Assembly (NCBI RefSeq): GCF_014490745.1
Contig: NZ_LZEU01000001.1
Coordinates: forward strand, 1,573,501 to 1,637,500
DNA length: 64,000 bases
Direction of reading: 5' to 3'
From: Pseudomonas alcaligenes
GTDB taxonomy: Bacteria > Pseudomonadota > Gammaproteobacteria > Pseudomonadales > Pseudomonadaceae
The notes under the pieces: generated by a model
Told to the model about the DNA's origin: nothing
Databases searched by the model: none
What the model saw: the letters and a program-made list of their open reading frames with translations, nothing else
Program-made: the position numbers and the translations under genes
In this document: piece after piece, positions 17,819-28,101 of the stretch
Numbering within the stretch: the first letter of the stretch is position 1
How the letters are laid out: each line of letters starts with the position of its first letter

Positions 17819-17947
17819 CGTGGGACTACCTTGAGTAAGTAAACATCGGGATTCTAGCCCCCCGGGCCTGCAAAAGCACGGCCGACGGGCGATGGCCTGC
17901 CACTGCCATCGCTCGCGTATACTGCGCGGCTTCCAATGGAGACCGGC

Positions 17948-20092
<2,145 letters not shown>

Positions 20093-20185
20093 GCCGGCCG
20101 CCCTCGGGCGGCCGCGCAACTGTCTTGCAGGCGACGGAAGTGGTGGTTTTTGCGCCAAACTGCCGGCGCTGCCAAATGACAAACT

Positions 20186-20201
20186 TGTGACGTGATTCAC
20201 A
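20186..20201. promoter_or_regulatory. Perfect CRP/Vfr-type operator upstream of a diguanylate cyclase
   Basis: TGTGA-N6-TCACA with an extended palindrome TTGTGA-CGTGAT-TCACAA, matching the CRP/Vfr core exactly. It is centred 47 bp upstream of the ATG of the GGDEF gene at 20241. The adenylate cyclase gene cyaB lies in the same window. Whether it activates or represses depends on the unmapped transcription start. Confidence 0.65.
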
Positions 20202-20240
20202 AAACTATATGGTGGCACCACGCCATTAGTTTTAGAGGTC

Positions 20241-21404
20241 ATGGTGTCGCCCCATCTCGCCTGGCTGGACGATGTCCGTTCCAGTCCCTATGCCGACCAG
20301 TTGGCGCTTGGCTACCGCTGGTTGTGCTTCAGTCGCCCGCTGGAACAGGAATACCGTCGCCATCTGTTCCGCGATGGCAGCGAGCTGAGGTGCGTGGCGC
20401 TGCTGTTTGCCCTGATTGTCTGGCTGGCCTTTGCCGTGGTGGATCTGTGGATGATCAGCGGGCCGCTGCTGTTCGTCCTGCTGGCCATTCGCCTGGCGGT
20501 GGCCGCGGTGCTGCTGGTCAGCGGTCGGCTGATCCTGCAGGGGCGTCCCCGACACCTGCTGGCCTCGCTACGCCTGGTGTGCATCGGCGCCCTGGGCCTG
20601 GGCGCGGCGGCGATCATCGCCCTGGCCCACCGGCAGAGCCCGCACTTTCCCTATGAGGGGTTGCTGCTGGTGTGCATTGCCGCCTACTTCATGGTCGGCC
20701 TGCGCCTGGGCGAGGCGCTGGCAATGTCCTTTCTGGTGCTGTTCGCCTACGGTCTGTTCGAAGTGCTGGGTGATCTGCCGCCGGCACGCCTGCTGAACAA
20801 CCTGATGTTTCTGGTCTGCGGCAATCTGATCGGTGCGGTCGGCTGCTACCTGCTGGAGATCAAGTCGCGCGAGCATTTCCTGGTCAGCCGGCTGATGCGC
20901 GTGCTGGCCGACCAGGACAGCCTGACCGGGCTGCACAACCGGCGCTATTTCAATCGCCAGCTGCCGCAGTTGTGGCGCCAGGCCCAATGTGAGCAGCTCG
21001 GCCTGGCCCTGCTGCTGTGCGATGTCGACCACTTCAAGGCCTACAACGACCGCTACGGCCACCAGGCCGGCGACCATGCCTTGCAGCAGGTCGCCGGGGT
21101 GCTGGGCAATATCGCCCAGCGCCCGCAGGATATGGCGGTGCGTCTGGGCGGCGAGGAGTTCGCCGTGCTGCTGTACGGCACCACGGCGCTGGAGGCGCGT
21201 CAGCGCGCCGAGGTGCTGCGCCAGGCCCTGGAGCTGCTGCGCATCGAGCATGGCGGATCGCCGACCGCTCCGGTGCTGACCCTGTCGGTGGGCGTGGCCC
21301 ACTGCCCGCCGGGCGAGGCGCTGTCGCCGAACCGGCTGTTCGAGCATGCCGACCGGGCGCTGTACGAGGCCAAGGCGTTCGGCCGCAACCAGGTGGTGAC
21401 CTGA
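20241..21404 (+). CDS. Membrane-bound GGDEF diguanylate cyclase
   Basis: 387 residues: about six hydrophobic segments between residues ~50 and ~205, then a GGDEF domain starting at DQDSLTGLHNRRYF. The active-site motif is intact as RLGGEEF, and an inhibitory I-site RxxD (RPQD) stands exactly five residues before it. It should therefore make c-di-GMP from two GTP and be product-inhibited. The membrane part matches no named sensor domain I recognise. A perfect CRP/Vfr palindrome lies upstream, so it may be tied to cAMP. Its product could feed LapD, encoded 5 kb away, but that is inference. Confidence 0.9.
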   Translation: MVSPHLAWLDDVRSSPYADQLALGYRWLCFSRPLEQEYRRHLFRDGSELRCVALLFALIVWLAFAVVDLWMISGPLLFVLLAIRLAVAAVLLVSGRLILQGRPRHLLASLRLVCIGALGLGAAAIIALAHRQSPHFPYEGLLLVCIAAYFMVGLRLGEALAMSFLVLFAYGLFEVLGDLPPARLLNNLMFLVCGNLIGAVGCYLLEIKSREHFLVSRLMRVLADQDSLTGLHNRRYFNRQLPQLWRQAQCEQLGLALLLCDVDHFKAYNDRYGHQAGDHALQQVAGVLGNIAQRPQDMAVRLGGEEFAVLLYGTTALEARQRAEVLRQALELLRIEHGGSPTAPVLTLSVGVAHCPPGEALSPNRLFEHADRALYEAKAFGRNQVVT

Positions 21405-21488
21405 AGCGTCCTGCGGCCTGGCGCAATAGGTCGCTTTCAGACCGGGGTACGGCTGCTAGCATCGCCTTTTCGCTTGCGGGCAGTGACG

Positions 21489-22493
21489 ATGGAACGACTG
21501 ATCCAGGCCGATGGCCGACCCCACTACGGTATTTTCCCCGCGGCGCCGGGCGCGGTTAACTGGCGCGACTTCGACTTCCGTTCGCCCATGGGCCGGCGTC
21601 TCGGTGCCCTGGCCAAGTGGCGGCGCTTCCACCAGTTCCAGTATTTCGGCCTGATCAGCGATGAGCTGATCGGCGGCTGCGCGCTGGCCAACCTGAGCCT
21701 GCTGACTGCCGGCTTCGTCTACCTCTATCACCCGGCCAGCGGGCGCATGGTCGAGCGCCAGTTCCGTCTGCCGCTGGGCCTGGGCAGCAGCTTTTCCCAG
21801 CAGCCCAACGCCGGCGTCTGCGAGCTGCGCAGCGGCGCCAACCTGCTGCGCCTGGACAACCGCGGCAGCGACAAGCAACTGCTGGTTGAGCTGGACGACG
21901 GCCTGCGCATCGAGGCGAGCTTTTCCGAGCAGCAGTTCCAGCCCATGTGCCTGTGTACGCCGACGGCGGTGAACGGCTGGGTCTACGCGCAGAAGGTGGC
22001 CGGGGTGCGCTGTCGCGGGCAGGTGCGCAGCAGCCTGGGCGACTTCGACCTGGAGCAGCTCGGCGCCTTTGCCCACCACGACTGGTCGGCCGGTTACATG
22101 CGCCCGGAAACCCATTGGAACTGGGCCTGCCTGTCCGGTGCGGTGGGGCAGACGCGGGTCGGCCTGAACCTGTCCTGCGGGGTCAACGAAACCAGCTTCA
22201 GCGAGAACTGCTACTGGCTGGATGGCGAACTAATCCCGGTCGGCGGCGTGCATTTCCACTTCGACCGCGACCAGCCGCTGCAGCCCTGGAGCATCCGCTC
22301 CGGCGACGGCCAGGTCGAGCTGCGCTTCGTCGGCCAGGGGCTGCACAGTGAATGCCTCAACCTGGGTTTTCTGGCCAGCAACTTCAAGCAGGTGTTCGGT
22401 CGTTTTCAGGGCACCCTGCGCCCGGCGGGGCGGCCGGCGGTCCACATCGACAATCTGTGGGGCTTCGTCGAAGACCAGTATGTGAAATGGTAA
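21489..22493 (+). CDS. DUF2804 domain-containing protein
   Basis: 334-residue predicted cytoplasmic protein of the DUF2804 family. It is rich in aromatic residues and beta-strand-like segments (WNWACLSGAVGQTRVGLNLS; a conserved-looking NETSFSEN segment; end HIDNLWGFVEDQYVKW). No catalytic motif, signal peptide or membrane helix is evident, and no function is established for the family. The ATG at 21489 is preferred to a TTG at 21474; its ribosome-binding site is weak. It lies 84 bp after the diguanylate cyclase on the same strand and may share its transcript. Confidence 0.8.
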   Translation: MERLIQADGRPHYGIFPAAPGAVNWRDFDFRSPMGRRLGALAKWRRFHQFQYFGLISDELIGGCALANLSLLTAGFVYLYHPASGRMVERQFRLPLGLGSSFSQQPNAGVCELRSGANLLRLDNRGSDKQLLVELDDGLRIEASFSEQQFQPMCLCTPTAVNGWVYAQKVAGVRCRGQVRSSLGDFDLEQLGAFAHHDWSAGYMRPETHWNWACLSGAVGQTRVGLNLSCGVNETSFSENCYWLDGELIPVGGVHFHFDRDQPLQPWSIRSGDGQVELRFVGQGLHSECLNLGFLASNFKQVFGRFQGTLRPAGRPAVHIDNLWGFVEDQYVKW

Positions 22494-22538
22494 ATCCGGG
22501 CTTGGCGTAAGGCCCGTACCAGGGTTATGGTTAGGTGA

Positions 22539-22549
22539 CTAATAATTAG
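22539..22549. promoter_or_regulatory. Palindromic candidate operator upstream of the MarR/SlyA gene
   Basis: CTAAT-A-ATTAG is a perfect palindrome around a central A, in a locally AT-rich patch 76 bp before the regulator's ATG. MarR/SlyA proteins bind short AT-rich palindromes and often repress their own gene. The assignment rests on position and form only. Confidence 0.45.
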
Positions 22550-22624
22550 GTTTTTCTGCTGCTTTATCGGCCAGAGGGAGGCTGGGCAGCGGCGCGAACC
22601 GTAACGGATTACCCAGAGTCACCT

Positions 22625-23059
22625 ATGCAGAATTTCGCCCAGCACAGTTTCGGTATGCAGTTGGCCCAGTTGTCCCGCGCCTGGCGCGCGGAACTGGATC
22701 GGCGCCTGGCGGGCCTCGGCCTGTCCCAGGCGCGCTGGCTGGTGCTGCTGCATCTGGCATTGCTGGACGAAGCGCCGACCCAGCGCGAGCTGGCCAAGAC
22801 GGTGGGCGTCGAGGGGCCGACCCTGGCCCGCCTGCTCGACGGTCTGGAGGCCCAGGGCCTGGTGCAGCGCCAGGCGGTGCTGGAAGACCGGCGGGCGAAG
22901 AAGATTGTCCTCAGCCCTCAGGCACGGCCGCTGATCGAGCAGATCGAGAGCATCGCGCAGAACCTGCGCACCGAGCTGTTTGCCGGCATCAGCGAGCAGG
23001 AACAGCGCCTGTGCCAGCAGATCCATGCGCGCATCCTGGCCAATCTGGAAAAATCCTGA
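22625..23059 (+). CDS. slyA: MarR/SlyA-family transcriptional regulator
   Basis: 144 residues with a winged-helix DNA-binding core: recognition region around TQRELAKTVGVEGPTLARLLDGLEAQGL, and wing with the family signature EDRRAKKIVLS. SlyA-type proteins are dimers that respond to small aromatic ligands, and regulate stress, efflux or virulence genes. The N-terminus around FGMQLAQLSRAWRAELDRRL matches SlyA better than other MarR members. A palindrome at 22539-22549 is a candidate for autoregulation. It is followed after 64 bp by the SelW-like gene on the same strand. Confidence 0.85.
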   Translation: MQNFAQHSFGMQLAQLSRAWRAELDRRLAGLGLSQARWLVLLHLALLDEAPTQRELAKTVGVEGPTLARLLDGLEAQGLVQRQAVLEDRRAKKIVLSPQARPLIEQIESIAQNLRTELFAGISEQEQRLCQQIHARILANLEKS

Positions 23060-23123
23060 CCCGTCCGCTTCGCCTGTACCCGCGCCGCTATGATGGCGGC
23101 CGGCCTCGTACCGGGAGTCCCGC

Positions 23124-23402
23124 ATGTCCGCCAAGCCTGAAGTCGTGATCACCTATTGCACCCAGTGCCAGTGGCTGCTGCGCGCCGCCTGGCTGGCCCA
23201 GGAGCTGCTCAGCACCTTCAGCGACGAACTGGGCAAGGTCAGCCTGGAGCCGGGCACCGGCGGGGTGTTTCGCATCACCTGCGACGGCCAGCAGCTGTGG
23301 GAGCGCAAGGCCGATGGTGGCTTTCCCGAGGCCAAGGTGCTCAAGCAGCGCCTGCGCGACCAGATCGACCCGCAGCGCGACCTGGGCCACAACGACCGCT
23401 GA
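23124..23402 (+). CDS. SelT/SelW/SelH-family thioredoxin-like protein
   Basis: 92-residue protein of the Rdx (selenoprotein W-like) family with a thioredoxin-like fold. The redox motif near the N-terminus is CTQC (TYCTQCQWLLRAAWLAQELL). The position that is selenocysteine in animal SelW is cysteine here, as usual in bacteria. The second signature GG(V)FRI...LWERK and the C-terminal segment FPEAKVLKQRLRD are also typical. A redox role is assumed for the family, but substrates are not known. An ATG at 23124 follows GGGAG. Confidence 0.88.
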   Translation: MSAKPEVVITYCTQCQWLLRAAWLAQELLSTFSDELGKVSLEPGTGGVFRITCDGQQLWERKADGGFPEAKVLKQRLRDQIDPQRDLGHNDR

Positions 23403-23531
23403 CTGTACGGCTTTGTATCGGAAGTCTTACCCCGGGTTTACTCCGCTCTGACGTTGGCTGACACCCTCTCGCGAAATAATGCCGTATGGGCTGCGTACCT
23501 GGCAGCCCGGTATCGATGAGGTGTGAGCGAA

Positions 23532-24035
23532 ATGAGGCGTGTCCTGCGCATTACCGGCCTGAGTCTGCTGGTATTCAGTTTTTCCGGTCTCCTGCTGGCC
23601 GGCCCCATGGGCCCGGGCGGCCCTGCTGGTGGAGGCCCGGGCGGGCCGGGTGCGTGGGGGCCGGGCCCCGGTCACCATGGCGACCATGGCCTGCCGTCGT
23701 ACGCCCACGAGCTGTGGATCGGCAGCATGCTGTACTTCGTTGCGGCCGGTACCTACTACCTGTGGAACAGCGGCGAGCAGCGCTATGAAGTGGTACAGCC
23801 GCCAGCGGCGGCGGCCCAGACCAGCGTCGCCAGCTACGAGGTGATCGCCTACCCGGCACGCGGCCAGACCACCGAGCAGCAGGGCCGTGACCGCTACGAA
23901 TGCCACAGCTGGGCGGTGGGGCAGAGCGGCTTCGACCCGGCGACCTCGACCCAGGCGGTCGGCGCCGACGCCACCGAGCGTTACCGGCGCGCCCTGAGTG
24001 CCTGCCTGAACGGGCGTGGCTACAGCGTCAACTGA
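23532..24035 (+). CDS. Secreted or membrane-anchored Gly/Pro-rich hypothetical protein
   Basis: 167-residue protein with an N-terminal signal peptide (hydrophobic LRITGLSLLVFSFSGLLLAG). A Gly/Pro/His-rich stretch (residues ~25-55) follows, then a hydrophobic segment (WIGSMLYFVAAGTYYLW) and a C-terminal domain with a YECHSWAVGQSGFDP motif and a second Cys (SACLNGRGYSV). The two C-terminal Cys may form a disulphide in the periplasm. I do not recognise a function. The C-terminal motif recurs in periplasmic proteins of Pseudomonas in my recollection. Start ATG 23532 is preferred over a GTG at 23523 because GAGG lies 10 bp before it. Its end overlaps the convergent EamA gene by 8 bp. Confidence 0.7.
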   Translation: MRRVLRITGLSLLVFSFSGLLLAGPMGPGGPAGGGPGGPGAWGPGPGHHGDHGLPSYAHELWIGSMLYFVAAGTYYLWNSGEQRYEVVQPPAAAAQTSVASYEVIAYPARGQTTEQQGRDRYECHSWAVGQSGFDPATSTQAVGADATERYRRALSACLNGRGYSVN

Positions 24036-24900
24036 GATCCTCGACGCTGGCGGCGTGCTTGCTCAGGCGCGCCGAGATCAGCGTGGCCAGGAGGATCAGC
24101 GCGCCGCCGCAGAGCATGCGCAGGCCCGGCTGTTCGCCGAACAGCCACCAGGCGAAGAGGATGCCGTAGACCGGCTCCAGGGCGAACACCACCGCCGCGC
24201 TGCGCGCATTGAGCACGCGCAGGCTGGCCACGAACAGGCTGTGTGCCAGGCCCGTGCAGAGCACCCCGAGCAGGCCGATCCACAGCCAGTCCAGCGGGCG
24301 CACGGCGGGCAGCAGCGGCGCCGCCAGCGGCAGGCAGCAGAGCACGATGGCGAGGTTCTGCCACAGCGCCACCTGGGCGGCCTGCAGGCCCTGGGTGGTG
24401 GCCCGGTTGCACACCGACAGCACGGCGAACAGCAGGCCGGACAGCACCGCCCAGCTGAGACCCTGGGTGGCCTGATTGCCCAGGTCGAGCTGCGGGGTGA
24501 CCAGCACCAGGCCGGCGCAGACCAGGGCCACCACCCCCCACTCGGCGGCGCGGATGCGTTCCTTGAACAGCAGCCCTTCGAGCAGCACGGTGAAGGCCGG
24601 GAAACTGGCGAAGCCGAGGGTGGCCACGGCCACGCCGGACACCTTCACGGCGACGAAGAAACTCCACCAGTGCCCGCCCAGTAGCAGTCCGGCGCCCATC
24701 AGGATCAGGCGCTGGCGCCCGCTGGTGGCAGCCGCGCGCTCGCCCAGACGGGTGAAGCCGAGCAGGGCGATGACGGCGAACAGGGCGCGGCCGAAGACGA
24801 TCACCAGCGGCGCGGCCAGGGCCAGCTTGCCGAAGATGCCGGACAGGCCGAAGAACAGGGCGCCCAGGTGCAGGGCGAGCAGGGCGGTGCGGCGTTGCAT
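24028..24900 (-). CDS. EamA/DMT-family transporter
   Basis: 290-residue inner-membrane protein with about ten hydrophobic helices arranged as two EamA halves, the usual 10-TMS drug/metabolite transporter layout. The first half begins LLALHLGALFFGLSGIFGKLAL. The second begins near LSWAVLSGLLFAVLSVCNRA and contains the family motif LEPVYGILFAWWLFGE. EamA proteins export amino acids, metabolites or drugs; the substrate cannot be read from sequence. It is downstream of the tRNA-binding protein and AraC genes on the same strand. A small hairpin with GTAGGACGGGCGCAGCCCG, typical of Pseudomonas intergenic repeats, sits before its start. Confidence 0.88.
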   Translation of the reverse strand: MQRRTALLALHLGALFFGLSGIFGKLALAAPLVIVFGRALFAVIALLGFTRLGERAAATSGRQRLILMGAGLLLGGHWWSFFVAVKVSGVAVATLGFASFPAFTVLLEGLLFKERIRAAEWGVVALVCAGLVLVTPQLDLGNQATQGLSWAVLSGLLFAVLSVCNRATTQGLQAAQVALWQNLAIVLCCLPLAAPLLPAVRPLDWLWIGLLGVLCTGLAHSLFVASLRVLNARSAAVVFALEPVYGILFAWWLFGEQPGLRMLCGGALILLATLISARLSKHAASVEDLS

Positions 24901-24953
24901 GGTACTTCCGAGGTCTGTAGGACGGGCGCAGCCCGCGAAGCGGCGGCTCTGGT

Positions 24954-25289
24954 TCAGGCCAGGCGGGCGCCATTGGGCAGTGGCTTGTCGAAGCTGGCCA
25001 GTACCACCTTGCCGTCCTGGTCGTAGACGCCGGTCACCAGCACTTCCGAGCGTACCCCGGCGACCCGCTTGGGGGCGAAGTTGCACACGCACAGCACCTG
25101 GCGGCCGACCAGCTCATGGCTGGCGTAGTGGGCAGTGAGCTGGGCGCTGGAGGTCTTCACGCCGAGCTCGCCGAGATCGACTTCCAGCACATAGCTGGGC
25201 TTGATCGCCTTGTCGTTGGGGCGGGCGCTGAGCAGGGTGCCGACGCGCAGTTCCACGCGCTCGAAGTCCTGCCATTCGATGGTCTGCAT
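24954..25289 (-). CDS. CsaA-like tRNA-binding domain protein
   Basis: 111-residue stand-alone OB-fold domain of the EMAP/CsaA/YgjH type. The motif WQDFERVELRVGTLLSA at the start and the core PSYVLEVDLGELGVKTSSAQLT, CVCNFAPKRVAGVRSEVLVTG are diagnostic. Such domains bind the elbow of tRNA; free-standing CsaA has been linked to chaperone or protein-export activity in Bacillus, while the role in Pseudomonas is not known. The length agrees with the family. The start ATG at 25289 follows GGAG on the minus strand. It lies between the AraC gene and the EamA transporter, same strand. Confidence 0.88.
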   Translation of the reverse strand: MQTIEWQDFERVELRVGTLLSARPNDKAIKPSYVLEVDLGELGVKTSSAQLTAHYASHELVGRQVLCVCNFAPKRVAGVRSEVLVTGVYDQDGKVVLASFDKPLPNGARLA

Positions 25290-25350
25290 ACCGGGGGCTC
25301 CTGAGGGTTGCCGGGTAGTCTAGGCGCAGGATGGCCCCGGGTCTGTCGCG

Positions 25351-26115
25351 CTACTCGCGGCTTTTGTCGCGCCACTCGCGGCGCAGTTGTCGCGGTGTGG
25401 TGCCGAGCTGGCGGGCCAGGGCGGCGGTGAAGGCACTCTGCGAGGCATAGCCGACCCGGGCGGCGACTTCGCCCACGGCCAGGTCGCTGTCCAGTAGCAG
25501 GCTGCGGCCCAGCTGCAGGCGGCGGTTGCGCACATGCTCCATGGGCGTCAGCCCGGTGGCGGCGAGGAAGCGGCTGTGGAAACGCGCCACCGACAGGCCG
25601 CACAGGCGTGCCAGATCGGCCACCTGTAGCGGGTGGGCGCAGTGGCGGTCGATGTGCGCGTCGATGGCCGCCAGCGGCAACTGGGCGCTTTCCTGGATCT
25701 GACCGGCCTGGCTCAGGCTGGCCAGCAGCAGGGCGGCGCCTTGCTGGGCGATCACGCTGTCGTCGAGGGAACTGGCTGCCAGCCATTGCACCAGCTGGCT
25801 CTGCGCCAGGTTGAGCGGCACGCGCCCGGGGGTTTCCAGCAGACGTTGTGCATTGTCGAGATGCCCGCCCAGGCGTTCCTGCAGCCAGGCGTGGGGCGGT
25901 ACGTCGAGCACCAGGCAGTGGCTACCCTGGGGGCTGGCGCAGCTGTGGTGCTGCTCGGGCGGCACCACGGCGAGGCTGTGGCTGAGCACCTGGCAGCCGC
26001 GCCCGGCCACTTCGAAGTCCAGGCAGCCGGACAGGCCGAACACCAGCTGGGCGTGTTCGTGGCTGTGGGCGATCTGTTCGTGATGGTAGTGCCGCAAGGA
26101 CAGTAGCGCGTGCAT
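25351..26115 (-). CDS. AraC-family regulator with N-terminal cupin-like domain
   Basis: 254 residues. The N-terminus (~1-130) is a cupin-like sensor with histidine-rich HYHHEQIAHSHEHAQLVFG, which could bind a ligand or metal. The C-terminus (~150-250) has two helix-turn-helix motifs (LQVADLARLCGLSVARFHSRF and LAVGEVAARVGYASQSAFTAAL) ending in GTTPRQLRREW. Small AraC regulators of this type often control an adjacent EamA exporter, and one lies two genes downstream; this link is inference. Divergent from plcP, with the PHO-box array between them. Confidence 0.85.
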   Translation of the reverse strand: MHALLSLRHYHHEQIAHSHEHAQLVFGLSGCLDFEVAGRGCQVLSHSLAVVPPEQHHSCASPQGSHCLVLDVPPHAWLQERLGGHLDNAQRLLETPGRVPLNLAQSQLVQWLAASSLDDSVIAQQGAALLLASLSQAGQIQESAQLPLAAIDAHIDRHCAHPLQVADLARLCGLSVARFHSRFLAATGLTPMEHVRNRRLQLGRSLLLDSDLAVGEVAARVGYASQSAFTAALARQLGTTPRQLRREWRDKSRE

Positions 26116-26169
26116 GGCGGGGCTCCCGGAACGAGCCGGCAGTCTACACCGCGGCGCGCCGGTGGTGCG

Positions 26170-26209
26170 CTGTCATCAGTCCGCCATCTGGCTGTCACAG
26201 TGGTTTCAC
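26170..26209 (+). promoter_or_regulatory. PHO-box array (PhoB-binding site) upstream of plcP-agt
   Basis: Four heptamers recur at an exact 11-bp period: CTGTCAT (26170), CCGCCAT (26181), CTGTCAC (26192) and GTTTCAC (26203). This matches the known PHO-box architecture of 7-bp CTGTCAT-like repeats separated by 4 bp, in two tandem boxes. It lies 43-82 bp before the ATG at 26252. PhoB is the phosphate-starvation activator. Confidence 0.85.
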
Positions 26210-26251
26210 CGCCGGCGCGCAAGCTCGCGCTAAACCCAGCGGAGGCCATCC

Positions 26252-27061
26252 ATGAGCATCGCCGAGCGCAGCAAACCCAGCCGCAAGCAACGTGTCCGCA
26301 CCCTGTGGATTTCCGATGTGCACCTGGGCACCCGTGACTGCCAGGCCGAGCGGCTGGCCGAGTTCCTCAAGCGCTACCAGGCGGACAAGGTCTACCTGGT
26401 CGGCGACATCATCGACGGCTGGAAGCTGCGCGGCGGCATCTACTGGCCGCAGGCGCACACCAACGTGATCCGCCGCCTGCTGACCATGAGCAAGCGCGGC
26501 ACCGAGGTGATCTACGTCACCGGCAACCACGACGAATTCCTGCGCCGCTACTCCAAGCTGATCCTCGGCAATATCCAGCTGGTCGACGAGGCCGAGCACC
26601 AGACGGCCGACGGCCGCAAGCTGCTGGTGATCCACGGCGACCAGTTCGACGTGATCACCCGCTACCACCGCTGGCTGGCCTTCCTCGGCGACTCGGCCTA
26701 CGGCTTCACCCTGCTGCTCAACCGCTGGCTCAACCACTGGCGCGAGCGCTGGGGCTACGGCTACTGGTCGCTGTCGGCGTACCTCAAGCACAAGGTCAAG
26801 AGCGCGGTGAATTTCATCAGCGACTTCGAGGAGGCGATCGCCCACGAGTGCGTGCGGCGCGGCTTCGACGGCGTGGTCTGCGGCCATATCCACCACGCGG
26901 AGATCCGCCAGGTGGGCGCCGTGGAATACCTCAACTGCGGCGACTGGGTGGAGTCCTGCACGGCGCTGATCGAACACCTGGACGGCAGCATCCAGCTCTA
27001 CCGCCTGGCCGATGAGCAGGTGGCCGTCGGCGCTGCAGTCGGCATCGGGCAGGTCGCATGA
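26252..27061 (+). CDS. plcP: PlcP-type phospholipase C / UDP-2,3-diacylglucosamine-like metallophosphoesterase
   Basis: 269-residue calcineurin-like metallophosphoesterase (LpxH-like, COG2908). All metal-binding motifs are visible: DVHLG at residues 22-26, GDIIDGW, GNHDE, HGDQFD and GHIHHAE. Proteins of this branch paired with a GT4 glycosyltransferase were shown in marine bacteria and Pseudomonas to cleave phospholipid headgroups during phosphate starvation, giving diacylglycerol. The next gene overlaps by 4 bp and encodes such a glycosyltransferase, and a PHO-box array lies upstream, so this role is favoured over the housekeeping lipid A enzyme LpxH. An alternative is an LpxH paralogue of unknown substrate. 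Confidence 0.85.
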   Translation: MSIAERSKPSRKQRVRTLWISDVHLGTRDCQAERLAEFLKRYQADKVYLVGDIIDGWKLRGGIYWPQAHTNVIRRLLTMSKRGTEVIYVTGNHDEFLRRYSKLILGNIQLVDEAEHQTADGRKLLVIHGDQFDVITRYHRWLAFLGDSAYGFTLLLNRWLNHWRERWGYGYWSLSAYLKHKVKSAVNFISDFEEAIAHECVRRGFDGVVCGHIHHAEIRQVGAVEYLNCGDWVESCTALIEHLDGSIQLYRLADEQVAVGAAVGIGQVA

Positions 27062-28089
27062 GGATCCTCATCGTCAGCGATGCCTGGCACCCGCAGGTCA
27101 ATGGTGTGGTCACCAGTTTGCAGGCTCTGGTCAGCGAGCTGCGTGGCCTCGGTCATCTGGTCAAGCTGCTGTCGCCGCAGGATTTCCATGCGCTGCCGTG
27201 CCCCAGTTACCCGGAGATTCCGCTAGTGTGGGATTTGTGGAAGGTCGGCCCGGCGATTCGCGCGTTCGGCCCGGACTGCGTGCACCTGGCCACCGAAGGG
27301 CCGCTGGGCTGGGCCGCCCGCCGCTGGCTGGGCAAGCGCGGGCTGGCCTTCTCCAGTGCGATTCACACGCGCTTTCCCGAATACGTGCATACACGCTGGC
27401 CGGCGCTGCCGCTGAGCTGGGGCTATGCCTACCTGCGGCGCTTCCACCAGCCCAGCCAGGCCGTGCTGGTGACCACCGAGCGCTTGCGCGATGAGTTCAG
27501 CAGCTGGGGCCTGCAGCGCCTGCAGCTGTGGCGCAAGGGCGTGGATACCCGCTTGTTCCAGCCGCAGGGCGAGGCGCCGGTCGAACCGCTGTTCCTCTAT
27601 GTCGGGCGGCTGGCGGCGGAGAAGAACGTGGCTGCCTTTCTTGCTCTCGATCTGCCGGGGCTGAAGTGCGTGGTCGGCGACGGCCCGCAGCGTGGTGAAT
27701 TGCAGGCGGCCTATCCGCAGACGCAATTCCTCGGCTATCTGCAGGGCGAAGCGCTGGCCCAGGCTTTCGCCGCGGCCAGCGTGCTGGTGTTTCCTTCGCG
27801 CACCGATACCTACGGCCTGGTGATGCTCGAGGCGCTGGCCTGTGGCACACCGGTGGCGGCCTTCCCGGTGCCGGGGCCGCTGGATGTGTTGGAGGCGGGC
27901 GTTACCGGGGTGATGAGCGAGGATCTGCGCCAGGCCTGCCTGGATGCCCTGCAGCTGGATCGCCGGCTGTGTGCCGAGCGGGCGGCCCGCCAGTCGTGGC
28001 GCGCGTCGGCCCTGGAGTTCCTGAGCCAGCAGCCGCTGCTGGACGGCGAGCTGGTGGCGCCGGCCGAGCTGCAGGCGCTGCGGGTGTGA
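27058..28089 (+). CDS. agt: GT4-family glycosyltransferase, probable glycolipid synthase Agt
   Basis: 343-residue cytoplasmic GT-B glycosyltransferase. The N-terminal domain begins with MRILIVSDAWHPQVNGVVTSL, the hallmark of the GT4 branch that glycosylates lipids. The C-terminal donor-binding domain shows FLYVGRLAAEKN, VVGDGPQ and the EX7E-like motif SRTDTYGLVMLEALACGTPVAA. It is translationally coupled to plcP (ATGA overlap). In phosphorus-starved Pseudomonas, homologues transfer sugar to diacylglycerol, replacing phospholipids with glycolipids. The sugar donor cannot be read from sequence. The transcript ends at the hairpin at 28102-28135. Confidence 0.85.
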   Translation: MRILIVSDAWHPQVNGVVTSLQALVSELRGLGHLVKLLSPQDFHALPCPSYPEIPLVWDLWKVGPAIRAFGPDCVHLATEGPLGWAARRWLGKRGLAFSSAIHTRFPEYVHTRWPALPLSWGYAYLRRFHQPSQAVLVTTERLRDEFSSWGLQRLQLWRKGVDTRLFQPQGEAPVEPLFLYVGRLAAEKNVAAFLALDLPGLKCVVGDGPQRGELQAAYPQTQFLGYLQGEALAQAFAAASVLVFPSRTDTYGLVMLEALACGTPVAAFPVPGPLDVLEAGVTGVMSEDLRQACLDALQLDRRLCAERAARQSWRASALEFLSQQPLLDGELVAPAELQALRV

Positions 28090-28101
28090 TCAGTGCCCCA
28101 G

